64,000 nt of DNA, taken from NCBI RefSeq assembly GCF_004785645.1, contig NZ_SRPE01000003.1, forward strand, positions 124,001 to 188,000, given 5' to 3'. The DNA comes from Empedobacter tilapiae (lineage in GTDB: Bacteria > Bacteroidota > Bacteroidia > Flavobacteriales > Weeksellaceae). The notes under the pieces are model-generated. The model searched no databases. It saw only the letters and a program-made list of their open reading frames with translations, and had not been told where the DNA came from. Position 1 is the stretch's first letter. Every line of letters starts with the position of its first letter. The position numbers and the translations under genes are program-made. Below are positions 49,832 to 58,998 of the stretch, one piece after another.

Positions 49832-51620
49832 ATTTTTTAATTATTTTGAATGATTCAGAGGAATTGTCTTTATAAATGATTTTAATTATAAAAGTTCCAG
49901 AAGGTAAATTTGAAGTACTTAATTTATCCTTAATAATAGTATCTCGCTTTACTACTTGTCCTGTTAAATTAATTATATTAACCTCAGCAATTTCTTTTGT
50001 CGATTTAATATTTAAATTGTCTTTTACAGGATTTGGGTAATAAGTTAACCTTTTTGAATGAATATCATTTGTTCCTAAAGAACTACATTTCCCAAATACA
50101 ACAAAAGCACCGTCCAAAGCGCCACTTACTGGTCGCCAATTTGCTCCATTATCAGTTGAAACCATTGCATTTGTATTATTAGTTTGAATATCTGCAGATG
50201 ACCAATAGTTAATTTCAGAATCGTTTTGAGAATTTAAGCCTATCCAATAAGTCGTTTTTTCTTTCTCTCCATTTAATAAAAAAGCAGATGGTAATGTGTA
50301 AGTGTTTTTATATAGTTTATTGTTATAAACTTCTATATCTTGATAAATTTGTAAAGAAGGAGAAACTCCAATAAATGATTTTATTAATTCACCAGGTTTT
50401 CCATTATTGTCTTTATAAAAATGGATATCTACAATATCTAATTTATTAGAAACGGTAAACTCTAGTTTACTAATTTCTATAGATTTATTTCCTTCAAGAT
50501 TAAAATCATTCGCAGATTGGACTGTAGATCTTACTTGTGAACCATTTTCAAATGAACCAGGATGATATATTGTACAGCCATCATCTTCTGGATCTACAGA
50601 AGCACCTTTTATTAAGATTGAATAATCTTCTACTTGCCCACCATCTCCTGCAGGAGAACATGCTGCAGCGTTCGATAAGTTTCGTACAATCCTCATTCTT
50701 GTTAATCCTGGTTTAGCAAATTCAGGAATTTTAATTGAGCCTATTAAAGGTGTTGATCCTCCTTTTGTTTGTCCTAGTTTAATTTCTTCTGGACCTAAAA
50801 ATAGACCATTTTGATTCCAATCAATAAAAACTGAAATATTCGAGTTCTGAGAAGTAGGACCAATAGTAGTACTTTCTATCGATATTTCGTATGATTCACC
50901 TTTGTTTACTTCAGCGACAATATTTGTAAAATTTTCATAAGAGTTTTTACCATTTGTAATAGCTTCTGAATGATGATCTATATTAGCAAATTTTACTCTT
51001 GTAATAGGAAATACTTTATTTTCTGGATAAAAAGTAGAACAATATTTATCTTGTTCTGCATTTATTGTTACATCATCTAATAGTACAGATACAACATTAT
51101 CTGGAGCTACTACACCACTAGCTTTTAATTGAAAAGCTACTTGTACATTTTTCTCTCCTTTATATTTTTCTAAATCAAGACGAATACGATATACTTTAAA
51201 TGAATAAGATCCATCATCAATGAATTGAGTATCATCCCAAATTTGTTCCCAGTTTTTTCCTCCATCAATTGAAACTTTAATGAAAAAATCAGTTGTATTT
51301 TTTTCTGTTAACCAATAAGGGTTGGAAGCAATTGTAAAATCAATTGCTGGAGATTTCGCATTAGATAAATCAAAAAAAGGTGTAATTAACCATTCATTTT
51401 GATCTGCATAATTAATATTATCTCCATCTATAACTGCAATTTTAGAGCTTAAATAAGCGAATGCTTTAGGACCTTTTGTTTTCCAGTTCTCTGTAGCATT
51501 TGTTTTCTTAATTTCCCAATTAGAAGGAATCCCATTTTCAAAATCTTCATGTAATATAGTTTGTCCAAAAATAAAAGGACAAAAAAGTAGAGTTGAAAGT
51601 GTAAAAAATTTTGTAATCAT
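49830..51620 (-). CDS. Secreted GEVED-domain protein with T9SS sorting domain
   Basis: This 596-residue exported protein has a signal peptide (about residues 1-19), a choice-of-anchor J-like beta domain (about 22-190, starting HEDFENGIPSNW) and a GEVED domain (about 195-345, with VFIDWNQNGLF and PAGDGGQVEDYSI). A further beta domain with tryptophan- and serine-rich strands follows, then a C-terminal T9SS type A sorting domain (from YYPNPVKDNLNIKS to the end). It should be a cell-surface or secreted protein, perhaps adhesive. It is alone on the minus strand, divergent from a membrane-bound regulator. Confidence 0.9.
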   Translation of the reverse strand: MITKFFTLSTLLFCPFIFGQTILHEDFENGIPSNWEIKKTNATENWKTKGPKAFAYLSSKIAVIDGDNINYADQNEWLITPFFDLSNAKSPAIDFTIASNPYWLTEKNTTDFFIKVSIDGGKNWEQIWDDTQFIDDGSYSFKVYRIRLDLEKYKGEKNVQVAFQLKASGVVAPDNVVSVLLDDVTINAEQDKYCSTFYPENKVFPITRVKFANIDHHSEAITNGKNSYENFTNIVAEVNKGESYEISIESTTIGPTSQNSNISVFIDWNQNGLFLGPEEIKLGQTKGGSTPLIGSIKIPEFAKPGLTRMRIVRNLSNAAACSPAGDGGQVEDYSILIKGASVDPEDDGCTIYHPGSFENGSQVRSTVQSANDFNLEGNKSIEISKLEFTVSNKLDIVDIHFYKDNNGKPGELIKSFIGVSPSLQIYQDIEVYNNKLYKNTYTLPSAFLLNGEKEKTTYWIGLNSQNDSEINYWSSADIQTNNTNAMVSTDNGANWRPVSGALDGAFVVFGKCSSLGTNDIHSKRLTYYPNPVKDNLNIKSTKEIAEVNIINLTGQVVKRDTIIKDKLSTSNLPSGTFIIKIIYKDNSSESFKIIKK

Positions 51621-51819
51621 AATAGTGCTTTTTATAAAGATTAATCAATTATATGAATTAGATCGAGTATTTACAATTAATGATATATTATAAAAGCTTT
51701 ACATTTAAATTTTACAATATTTCAAAATATTTCATGTTGAATTAACTGTTTGTTTATTAGATATTTGTTTTTGTTTTTTTGAGAAAAAAGATAGTTGAAT
51801 ATGATTAGTTTTTAATTAG

Positions 51820-51827
51820 TATTTTTG
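51820..51827 (+). promoter_or_regulatory. -7 box of the TPR regulator (TATTTTTG)
   Basis: An exact TAnnTTTG match. It overlaps a possible upstream TTG start (51825) and so rules that start out, pointing to the ATG at 51864. Confidence 0.6.
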
Positions 51828-51863
51828 AAATGGCACATATGTTATTTCATAAACAATTTCTTT

Positions 51864-53432
51864 ATGGCAACAAATTCTCTAAGACTCATTTTCTGTCTAT
51901 TTTTTTTATCAACTTTATCAGCTCAACCATTTTCATTAAATAATGAAAGAGATCATGAAATTTATAACTTAATTGATAATGCACAGAATAATAATAAAAC
52001 TGATGGACAAAAGGCAATTAGTTCTATAGAAAAGGCTTTGAATAAACGTCATGATACGAATAATAAAGAACTATTGATTTATTTGTATCAAGTAGCTGGA
52101 GATGTTTATTTTTCTCAAGAGATTTATAATGAGTCATTAAAATATTTTAATGAAGAGTTGAATTTGATGAGAAAAACAGGTTCAAAAAAAACATATATCC
52201 CGCTAAAAGGAATAGGAAATGTTTACAATTTCTCAAAAGATACAATAAAAGCAAGAAAATATTATGAGCTTGCTTTAGAGGAAGCAAAAAAGAATAATAC
52301 TTTAGATTCGTCTCGTTACATTATATCCAATAATTTAGCAATACTAGAACAGAAAAAAGGGAATTTTGAGAAAGCTTTGATGATTTATAATGATGCAAAA
52401 GAAACGAGCTTAAAATTAAAAGATACAGCTGGACTTATAATGTCTTATCAAAATATTGGTTTAGTAAATTTTGAATTAAAAAATTTTGAATTAGCATTTA
52501 AAAATTCTTTTTTAGCTGAGGATTTGGCTAAAAAGAAAAATAGTTTTTATGATCTAACTAAAATTTATTACAACATAGGATTTGCTTATAAAAATCTTAT
52601 CAAAGATAATGAACAAGCCAAAAGATATTTATTAAAAGCTTTTGATATGGGTGAAAAGCATAATTTTATGATTATAAAAAGATTATGTTCTGAAGAACTT
52701 TCATCTATATATGAATTTGAAAAGGATTATAGATTAGCTAATAAATATTTACATATAGCCAAAGAGTTAAATGAGCTTAAATTAAAAAAACAATCAAAAG
52801 GAGAACTAACGGTATTAGAATATAAATATCAGCAAAAGATAAAAGAAGATAATCTTATTGAAAAACAGAATAAGAAAAGTATGTTGTTATGGACAGGCAT
52901 TATTATACTATTGTTAACAGCTTTTATTTTTATCTTATTGTATAAACTACAGAAAATTAAGTTAAAAAAAAGAGTAATAGAAAATGATTTATTAGTTAAT
53001 CAACTTGAAAAGAAAAATAAAGAAATTACAGAAAAGAATCTACAAGTACTTCAGACGACAGAGATATTAGACAATACTTCAAAAAGACTCAGTGAAATAA
53101 AAGAAACTTCATCATCTAAGACACAAGATTTGATCAATCAGATTATAGGAGATTTGAAAAATGGTTCAAAAAGATTTAATTACAATGAGTTTGAAAAAAT
53201 ATTTAAAGAAACTCATGAAGATTTTTATAAAAAACTAGTATTGAAATATCCTGATTTGACACGAAATGAAATACGTTTGTGTGCATTTTTGAAGATGAGT
53301 TTATCTACGAAAGAAATTTCAGCAATTACTCAACAAAGTTATAATAGTATTACTATTGCGAGACATAGATTAAGAAAAAAAATGAATTTAGAAGAAAATC
53401 AAAGTCTAACAAATTTTTTATTAAGCCTTTAA
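51864..53432 (+). CDS. TPR-repeat membrane regulator with C-terminal LuxR-like HTH
   Basis: This 522-residue protein has an N-terminal signal (about residues 1-22), about seven tetratricopeptide-like helix pairs (about 40-315), one membrane segment (about 337-358, LLWTGIIILLLTAFIFILLY), a coiled-coil (about 365-430) and a C-terminal helix-turn-helix resembling LuxR/GerE (LTRNEIRLCAFLKMSLSTKE, then a recognition helix with SIT.ARHRLRKKM). The TPRs would face the periplasm and the HTH the cytoplasm, so it could transmit an envelope signal to DNA. Such proteins are common Bacteroidota regulators. It is divergent from the T9SS gene, a candidate target. Confidence 0.87.
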   Translation: MATNSLRLIFCLFFLSTLSAQPFSLNNERDHEIYNLIDNAQNNNKTDGQKAISSIEKALNKRHDTNNKELLIYLYQVAGDVYFSQEIYNESLKYFNEELNLMRKTGSKKTYIPLKGIGNVYNFSKDTIKARKYYELALEEAKKNNTLDSSRYIISNNLAILEQKKGNFEKALMIYNDAKETSLKLKDTAGLIMSYQNIGLVNFELKNFELAFKNSFLAEDLAKKKNSFYDLTKIYYNIGFAYKNLIKDNEQAKRYLLKAFDMGEKHNFMIIKRLCSEELSSIYEFEKDYRLANKYLHIAKELNELKLKKQSKGELTVLEYKYQQKIKEDNLIEKQNKKSMLLWTGIIILLLTAFIFILLYKLQKIKLKKRVIENDLLVNQLEKKNKEITEKNLQVLQTTEILDNTSKRLSEIKETSSSKTQDLINQIIGDLKNGSKRFNYNEFEKIFKETHEDFYKKLVLKYPDLTRNEIRLCAFLKMSLSTKEISAITQQSYNSITIARHRLRKKMNLEENQSLTNFLLSL

Positions 53433-53471
53433 ATAAAAAGAATCGCTAATTTATTAGCGATTCTTTTTATT
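53432..53471. terminator. Bidirectional terminator
   Basis: Arms 53432-53450 and 53453-53471 are exact reverse complements (19 bp, effective loop of about four), between convergent genes. Confidence 0.9.
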
Positions 53472-53985
53472 CTATAAATAATGATTTTAATTCGTGTGCA
53501 TCAGCAGGATTCATTCTTCCTGCCAAAATCAAACTTAATTGTTTACGACGCAAAGCTGCATTAAAGCGTTCTATTTCTTGTGCAGATTCTGGTATTAATT
53601 CAGGTACACTAACAGGTTTATTATCATTATCTACAGCTACAAATGTATAAATACCACTATTTGTTTGGTTATAGACGCAATTTTCATAATCATAAACAAA
53701 TACATCAACATACACTTCCATAGAAGAATTAAATGCACGAGTAACCTTAGATTCTAATTTAATTGTACTTCCCATTGGAATAGGAATATTAAAAGCTACA
53801 TGGTTTACACTTGCTGTTACAACTAAAAAACTTCCACCATGCATCTTTGCAGAAATAGAAGAAATTCGGTCCATTGCAGCAAGAAGTTCTCCTCCAAACA
53901 TATTACCCAAATTATTTGTTTCATTTGGTAAAACTAAATTCGTCATTACTGCTAACGAATCAATTGCTTTTTTTGCTTTCGCCAT
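53467..53985 (-). CDS. Acyl-CoA thioesterase, hotdog fold (second copy type)
   Basis: This 172-residue single-hotdog thioesterase has the motif LPNETNNLGNMFGGELLAAMDR (central helix with the conserved Asp) and the strand VVTASVNHVAFNIPI, and ends in a charged helix. It resembles the acyl-CoA thioesterases of the BACH/YciA group and is distinct in sequence from the one at 49383. I prefer the ATG at 53985 over one at 54009, since the shorter form starts with the usual MAKAKK lead. It should act on medium or long acyl-CoA; no pathway is indicated. Confidence 0.87.
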   Translation of the reverse strand: MAKAKKAIDSLAVMTNLVLPNETNNLGNMFGGELLAAMDRISSISAKMHGGSFLVVTASVNHVAFNIPIPMGSTIKLESKVTRAFNSSMEVYVDVFVYDYENCVYNQTNSGIYTFVAVDNDNKPVSVPELIPESAQEIERFNAALRRKQLSLILAGRMNPADAHELKSLFIE

Positions 53986-54155
53986 ATACTTTTGTTTATT
54001 GATTGGCAAATTTCCATAAAAAAAATGAGTTTTTAAAATGAGTAAAGATAAGAGATTGATAAAATTTTAATCAATTGATTTTTAATGGATTATAAATTAT
54101 AAAAAAAATAGGCGTTAAAAAATGTTAATATAGATTATTATATTATTTCATATCT

Positions 54156-54163
54156 TACATTTG
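54156..54163 (+). promoter_or_regulatory. -7 box of the 133-aa membrane protein (TACATTTG)
   Basis: An exact TAnnTTTG match. It overlaps a possible TTG start (54161); the ATG at 54173 is ten bases past its last base. Confidence 0.6.
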
Positions 54164-54172
54164 AACAGAATT

Positions 54173-54574
54173 ATGAAAATGTTTATCACATACTTGTTAT
54201 CTGCTTTATTTCTGCTATTTTTTGCGGAAACTAAAGTGTTTGCTGGTACTCAACATTTTCAAGGAAATTTGACTTCACAGACAGTTGTTAACGATAATAC
54301 ACATATTTATCACGCAAGTAAAATTGTTGAAACTAAATTTTCTAAAACTTCAAATTCAAATCAATTTCAAGAATTTAATCCAAGTATCGAAACGATTGAT
54401 GATGATTTTCAGACATCAAACAAAATCGATTTAGAAACTTGTATCAAACTATTAAGTGTTGTTTTGGTCTTAAATTTTATAATTCAAGGTTTAAGAAAGA
54501 AACACTTCTTCTACAATAAAACCATCAAATTTTCGAGTTGTAAGTACATTTTGTTACGTACAATTAGAATTTGA
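54173..54574 (+). CDS. Hypothetical exported/membrane protein, 133 aa
   Basis: This protein of no recognised family starts with a signal-like hydrophobic segment (about residues 4-24, ending VFAG), continues with a Ser/Thr/Asn-rich polar region, and has a second hydrophobic segment (about 89-108) followed by a Lys/Arg-rich tail. That gives one periplasmic loop with a basic cytoplasmic end. It lies 155 bases before the RND efflux operon, which has no terminator separating it, so co-expression is possible. No function is proposed. Confidence 0.65.
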   Translation: MKMFITYLLSALFLLFFAETKVFAGTQHFQGNLTSQTVVNDNTHIYHASKIVETKFSKTSNSNQFQEFNPSIETIDDDFQTSNKIDLETCIKLLSVVLVLNFIIQGLRKKHFFYNKTIKFSSCKYILLRTIRI

Positions 54575-54613
54575 TTGATTTCTTAAATTTTATAATTACA
54601 CCAAAAATTAGTG

Positions 54614-54634
54614 TTCAGTTCGTGAATAGCTGAA
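54614..54634. promoter_or_regulatory. Imperfect palindrome upstream of the RND operon
   Basis: TTCAG (54614-54618) and CTGAA (54630-54634) are reverse complements around an 11-base centre. It is a possible operator for an efflux regulator, but no regulator gene is adjacent and the arms are short. Confidence 0.25.
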
Positions 54635-54729
54635 TGTTAACCAATTTTTGTATGTAATATTTTTTGGTAAAACTATTTCTGCCAAGAAATCCATTTAATC
54701 AAATTTTACATTTAATAGTTAGAAGAATT

Positions 54730-55812
54730 ATGAAAAGAGTCGCATTATTTGTTGCTCTGAGTACTGTATTGTTGACAACAAGTTGTTCATCAAAAAAACA
54801 GGAAAAAGAAGAAGTAAAAGATTATCCAATCACAACGCCAATCAAAATGGATACGATTGTAGATAAGGATTATGTTGCCCAAATTCAGTCGGTACGAAAC
54901 ATCGAAATTCGTGCGCAAGAAAAAGGTTATTTGCAAAAAGTTTTTGTGGATGAAGGTCAACATGTACAAGCTGGCCAATTGTTGTTTCGCATTATGCCTT
55001 CGATGTATCAAGCCGAATATTTGAAATCAAAAGCTGAGGTAAAAGAGGCACAAATTGAATTGCAAAATTCAGCAACTTTGGCTGATAATAATGTTGTTTC
55101 TAAGAACGAAAAAGCTATTGCGCAGGCACGATTAGAGAAATCGAAAGCAGAAATGCAATTGGCCCAATTACATTTATCATTTACAGATATTCGTGCGCCA
55201 TTTTCTGGTGTTATTGATAGAATTCCTATGAAATTGGGAAGCTTGATTGATGAAGGAATGTTATTAACAAATTTGTCTGATAACTCATCAATGTTTGCTT
55301 ATTTCAACGTTTCTGAGCCTGAATATTTAGATTATCAGACAAATATTCAAGATAGAGCGAGTAAACAAGTTTCGTTGATTATGGCGAATAATAAACCTCT
55401 ACCAGAAAAAGGTTTGGTGGAAACGATAGAAGGTGAATTTAACAACGAAACAGGGAATATTGCGTTTCGTGCGCGTTTTGCAAATCCAAATCATTTGTTG
55501 AGAAATGGTGAAACAGGAAAAGTAAAAATGACAGTTCCGTTGCATGATGCTTTATTAATTCCACAAAAAGCAACCTACGAAATTCAAGATAAAACCTATG
55601 TTTTTGTAGTAGATAAAAATGGTGTTGTGAAATCAAGAAATATCACGATTGGTCTAGAAATGCCTGATGTTTATGTGGTAGAAAGTGGACTTTCGGAGAA
55701 AGATAATATTTTGTTAGAAGGTGTTCAGAAAGTGAAAGATGATGATAAAATCAAAACGAAATTTATTGCACCAAGAAAAGTTCTTTCATCGTTAAAATTA
55801 AAATCAAACTAA
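54730..55812 (+). CDS. RND efflux periplasmic adaptor (membrane fusion protein)
   Basis: This 360-residue lipoprotein (signal about residues 1-18, lipobox TTSC) has the adaptor architecture. A lipoyl/biotinyl half-domain (RAQEKGYLQKVFVDEGQHVQAGQLL), an alpha-hairpin (about 90-140, KAEVKEAQIELQ), the second lipoyl half (LSFTDIRAPFSGVIDRIPMKLGSLI) and beta-barrel and membrane-proximal domains follow. It bridges the pump and the outer membrane channel encoded by the next two genes. I start at the ATG at 54730 because it gives a clean lipoprotein signal; an in-frame start at 54664 adds residues that spoil it. Confidence 0.93.
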   Translation: MKRVALFVALSTVLLTTSCSSKKQEKEEVKDYPITTPIKMDTIVDKDYVAQIQSVRNIEIRAQEKGYLQKVFVDEGQHVQAGQLLFRIMPSMYQAEYLKSKAEVKEAQIELQNSATLADNNVVSKNEKAIAQARLEKSKAEMQLAQLHLSFTDIRAPFSGVIDRIPMKLGSLIDEGMLLTNLSDNSSMFAYFNVSEPEYLDYQTNIQDRASKQVSLIMANNKPLPEKGLVETIEGEFNNETGNIAFRARFANPNHLLRNGETGKVKMTVPLHDALLIPQKATYEIQDKTYVFVVDKNGVVKSRNITIGLEMPDVYVVESGLSEKDNILLEGVQKVKDDDKIKTKFIAPRKVLSSLKLKSN

Positions 55813-55830
55813 TCTAAAAAATTCAAAGTT

Positions 55831-58800
55831 ATGTTTGATAAATTTATTCGAAGACCCGTTCTTTCGATTGTCATTTCGTTGATTATAGTTTTCTTAGGGA
55901 TTCTATCATTAGTCAAATTACCCGTAACGCAGTTCCCTTCAATTTCGCCTCCAAAGGTGAATATTACTGCGGAATATCCTGGTGCAAATAATGAATTATT
56001 GATCAAGTCGGTTGTAATTCCATTAGAACGCGCGCTAAATGGTGTTCCTGGAATGAAATATATTACATCTGATGCTGGGAATGATGGAGAAGCGTCTATT
56101 CAAGTGATTTTTGATTTAGGAACTGATCCCAATATTGCAGCTGTAAATGTGCAAAACCGAGTTTCTTCAGTTGTAAATAAACTTCCGCCTTTGGTAGTTC
56201 GTGAAGGTGTGAAAATTACACGCGAAGAATCAAATATGTTGATGTACATTAACTTGTACAGTAACGATCCAAAAGCTGATCAACAGTTTTTATATAATTA
56301 TGCAGATATTAATATTTTATCTGAGTTAAAACGTATTAATGGTGTTGGAGATGCGGATATTTTAGGAAATAGAGAATATGCGATGCGTGTATGGTTGAAG
56401 CCAGATCGTATGCAAGCGTATAATATTTCTGCGGATGATGTCATGAAAGCGTTAGATGAACAAAGTATTGAAGCTTCACCTGGGAAAACAGGGGAGAGTT
56501 CAGGGAAACGTTCAGAAACATTCGAATATGTGTTAAAATATTCAGGTCGATATAACACAAAAGAGCAATATGGAAATATCATTTTAAGAGCAAATCCTGA
56601 TGGAGAAATCTTACGTTTAAAAGATGTTGCTGATATAGAATTTGGAAGTTCGATGTATGATATTTACTCAACATTGAATGGCAAACCTTCTGCCGCAATT
56701 GTGATAAAACAATCGTACGGAAGTAATGCGAGTGAAGTCATCAAAAACATCAAAGCATTGATGGCAGATCTTAAGGAAAATAATTTGCCAAAAGGAATGG
56801 ATTACGAGATTTCATATGACGTTTCGAAATTCTTAGATGCTTCGATGGAAAAAGTGGTACACACACTTTTTGAAGCTTTCGTTTTAGTTGGTATCGTGGT
56901 GTTTTTATTCTTAGGAGATTGGCGTTCTACATTGATTCCTGCGTTGGCGGTTCCTGTTTCTTTGATCGGAACTTTTGCGTTGATGAGTTTCTTTGGAATT
57001 ACATTAAACTTGATTTCTCTTTTTGCTTTAGTTATGGCGATTGGAGTTGTCGTCGATGATGCGATTGTAGTGATAGAGGCTGTTCACGCCAAGATGGAAG
57101 AGAAAAATCTCTCGCCTTTACGAGCGACGGAAGAAGCGATGCGCGAAATTAGTGGTGCAATTATCGCAATTACATTTGTAATGGCAGCCGTGTTTATTCC
57201 TGTTGCGTTTATGTCTGGACCTGTTGGTATTTTTTATCGTCAATTTTCGATTACGATGGCGACATCAATTATTTTATCAGGAATTGTTGCCTTAACGCTT
57301 ACACCAGCTTTGTGTGCAATGATTTTGAAAAATAATCATGATCAACCAAGAAAGAAAACGATGTTAAATAAATTTTTATTGAAGTTTAATAATTTGTTCA
57401 ACAAAGGATCTTTTAAATATGAAAAAGTTTTAACAAAAACAGTTAACAAACGCACTGTTACATTCGGAATTTTACTAGCATTTTGTGCTGGAGTTTTCTT
57501 TTTGAATAATAGTTTGCCTTCTGGATTTATTCCAAACGAAGATCAAGGAATGTTTTATGCGATTATTCAAACACCTCCAGGTTCTACGTTAGAAAGAACG
57601 AATGAAGTTTCTCAAAAATTACAAAAAATAGCAGAAGGAATTGATGGCGTTTCATCAGTTTCGTCATTGGCTGGTTATGAGATTTTGACAGAAGGAACAG
57701 GAGCAAACTCTGGAACTTGTTTGATTAACTTGAAAAGTTGGGACGAACGTTCTAAATCTGCTGAAGAAATCATCAAAGAATTAGAAGAAAAAGCTGGGAA
57801 TATTAATGGTGCAAATATCGAATATTTTCAACCACCATCTGTTCCTGGATATGGTGCTGCAGGAGGTTTCGAGTTGAGATTGTTGGATAAAGCAGGTAGT
57901 GGAGATTATCATAAAATGGAAGAAGTGAGCCGTGATTTTGTAAAAGAATTAACTCGTCGTCCAGAATTGAGTTCTGTATTCACATTTTATAGTGCTTCAT
58001 TTCCTCAATATGTCTTGAAAATTGATAATGATATTGCTGAACAAAAAGGTGTTTCGATCGAAAATGCGATGGATAATCTATCAACATTAGTTGGTTCTAA
58101 TTATGAAACAAGTTTCATCAAATTTGACCGACCTTATAAAGTGATGGTACAAGCTTCTCCAGAATATCGTGCATTACCAGAGGATTTATTGAAATTATAT
58201 GTGAAAAATGATCAAGGCGAAATGGTTCCGTATTCAGCTTTCATGAAAATTGAAAAAGTGTATGGATTATCAGAAATTACGCGTCACAATATGTATAATG
58301 CTGCAGAAATTAGTGGAACGCCAGCGCCAGGTTATAGTAGTGGACAAGCGATAGCAGCGATTAATGAAGTAGCTAAAAATACATTGCCTCGTGGTTTTGG
58401 AATTGATTGGGCAGGAATTTCGAAAGATGAGGTTTCTCGTGGAAATGAAGCGGTGATTATTTTTGCCATTTGTTTAATTTTCGTTTACATGATTTTAGCA
58501 GCGCAATACGAAAGTTTCATTTTGCCTTTACCTGTTATCATTTCATTACCAACAGGGATTTTCGGAGCATTTTTCTTCTTGAAATTATTAGGATTAGAAA
58601 ATAATATTTATGCACAAGTAGCAATGGTGATGTTGATTGGACTTCTCGGTAAAAATGCAGTGTTGATTATTGAGTTTGCAGTACAAAAACATAACGAAGG
58701 TTTATCAATTGTAAAATCAGCGATTGAAGGTGCAGGAGTTCGTTTCCGTCCAATTTTGATGACATCATTTGCATTTATTGCAGGTCTTATTCCGTTGGTT

Positions 58801-58998
58801 ATAGCTTCTGGTCCGGGAGCAGTAGGAAATAGAACAATTGGTACTGCTGCTGCGGGTGGAATGTTGTTCGGAACTATTTTCGGGTTGTTTATTGTGCCCG
58901 GTTTATATGTTGCGTTTGGTGCTTTGGCGGATAAAATGCAATTGGTGAAATACGAAGATGAGAATCCTTTAACAGAAGAAATCACGGAAGATGAATAA
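55831..58998 (+). CDS. RND efflux permease (AcrB/MexB-type)
   Basis: This 1055-residue inner-membrane proton-driven pump starts with MFDKFIRRPVLSIVISLIIV and has the PVTQFPSISPPKV segment (about 30-42). The TM4 motif GVVVDDAIVVIEAVH (about 402-416) has the two Asp residues of the proton relay, and the porter domains form two homologous halves. TM11-TM12 read GAVGNRTIGTAAAGGM and GTIFGLFIVPGLYV. It should export hydrophobic drugs or bile salt-like compounds; specificity cannot be read. It begins 18 bases after the adaptor gene and overlaps the outer membrane gene by eight bases. Confidence 0.96.
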   Translation: MFDKFIRRPVLSIVISLIIVFLGILSLVKLPVTQFPSISPPKVNITAEYPGANNELLIKSVVIPLERALNGVPGMKYITSDAGNDGEASIQVIFDLGTDPNIAAVNVQNRVSSVVNKLPPLVVREGVKITREESNMLMYINLYSNDPKADQQFLYNYADINILSELKRINGVGDADILGNREYAMRVWLKPDRMQAYNISADDVMKALDEQSIEASPGKTGESSGKRSETFEYVLKYSGRYNTKEQYGNIILRANPDGEILRLKDVADIEFGSSMYDIYSTLNGKPSAAIVIKQSYGSNASEVIKNIKALMADLKENNLPKGMDYEISYDVSKFLDASMEKVVHTLFEAFVLVGIVVFLFLGDWRSTLIPALAVPVSLIGTFALMSFFGITLNLISLFALVMAIGVVVDDAIVVIEAVHAKMEEKNLSPLRATEEAMREISGAIIAITFVMAAVFIPVAFMSGPVGIFYRQFSITMATSIILSGIVALTLTPALCAMILKNNHDQPRKKTMLNKFLLKFNNLFNKGSFKYEKVLTKTVNKRTVTFGILLAFCAGVFFLNNSLPSGFIPNEDQGMFYAIIQTPPGSTLERTNEVSQKLQKIAEGIDGVSSVSSLAGYEILTEGTGANSGTCLINLKSWDERSKSAEEIIKELEEKAGNINGANIEYFQPPSVPGYGAAGGFELRLLDKAGSGDYHKMEEVSRDFVKELTRRPELSSVFTFYSASFPQYVLKIDNDIAEQKGVSIENAMDNLSTLVGSNYETSFIKFDRPYKVMVQASPEYRALPEDLLKLYVKNDQGEMVPYSAFMKIEKVYGLSEITRHNMYNAAEISGTPAPGYSSGQAIAAINEVAKNTLPRGFGIDWAGISKDEVSRGNEAVIIFAICLIFVYMILAAQYESFILPLPVIISLPTGIFGAFFFLKLLGLENNIYAQVAMVMLIGLLGKNAVLIIEFAVQKHNEGLSIVKSAIEGAGVRFRPILMTSFAFIAGLIPLVIASGPGAVGNRTIGTAAAGGMLFGTIFGLFIVPGLYVAFGALADKMQLVKYEDENPLTEEITEDE

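Noticed and set aside
51825-51863. Longer N-terminus of the TPR regulator from a TTG at 51825
   Set aside because: The TTG is the end of the TATTTTTG promoter box, so it would not be in the mRNA. The ATG at 51864 gives a proper signal peptide.
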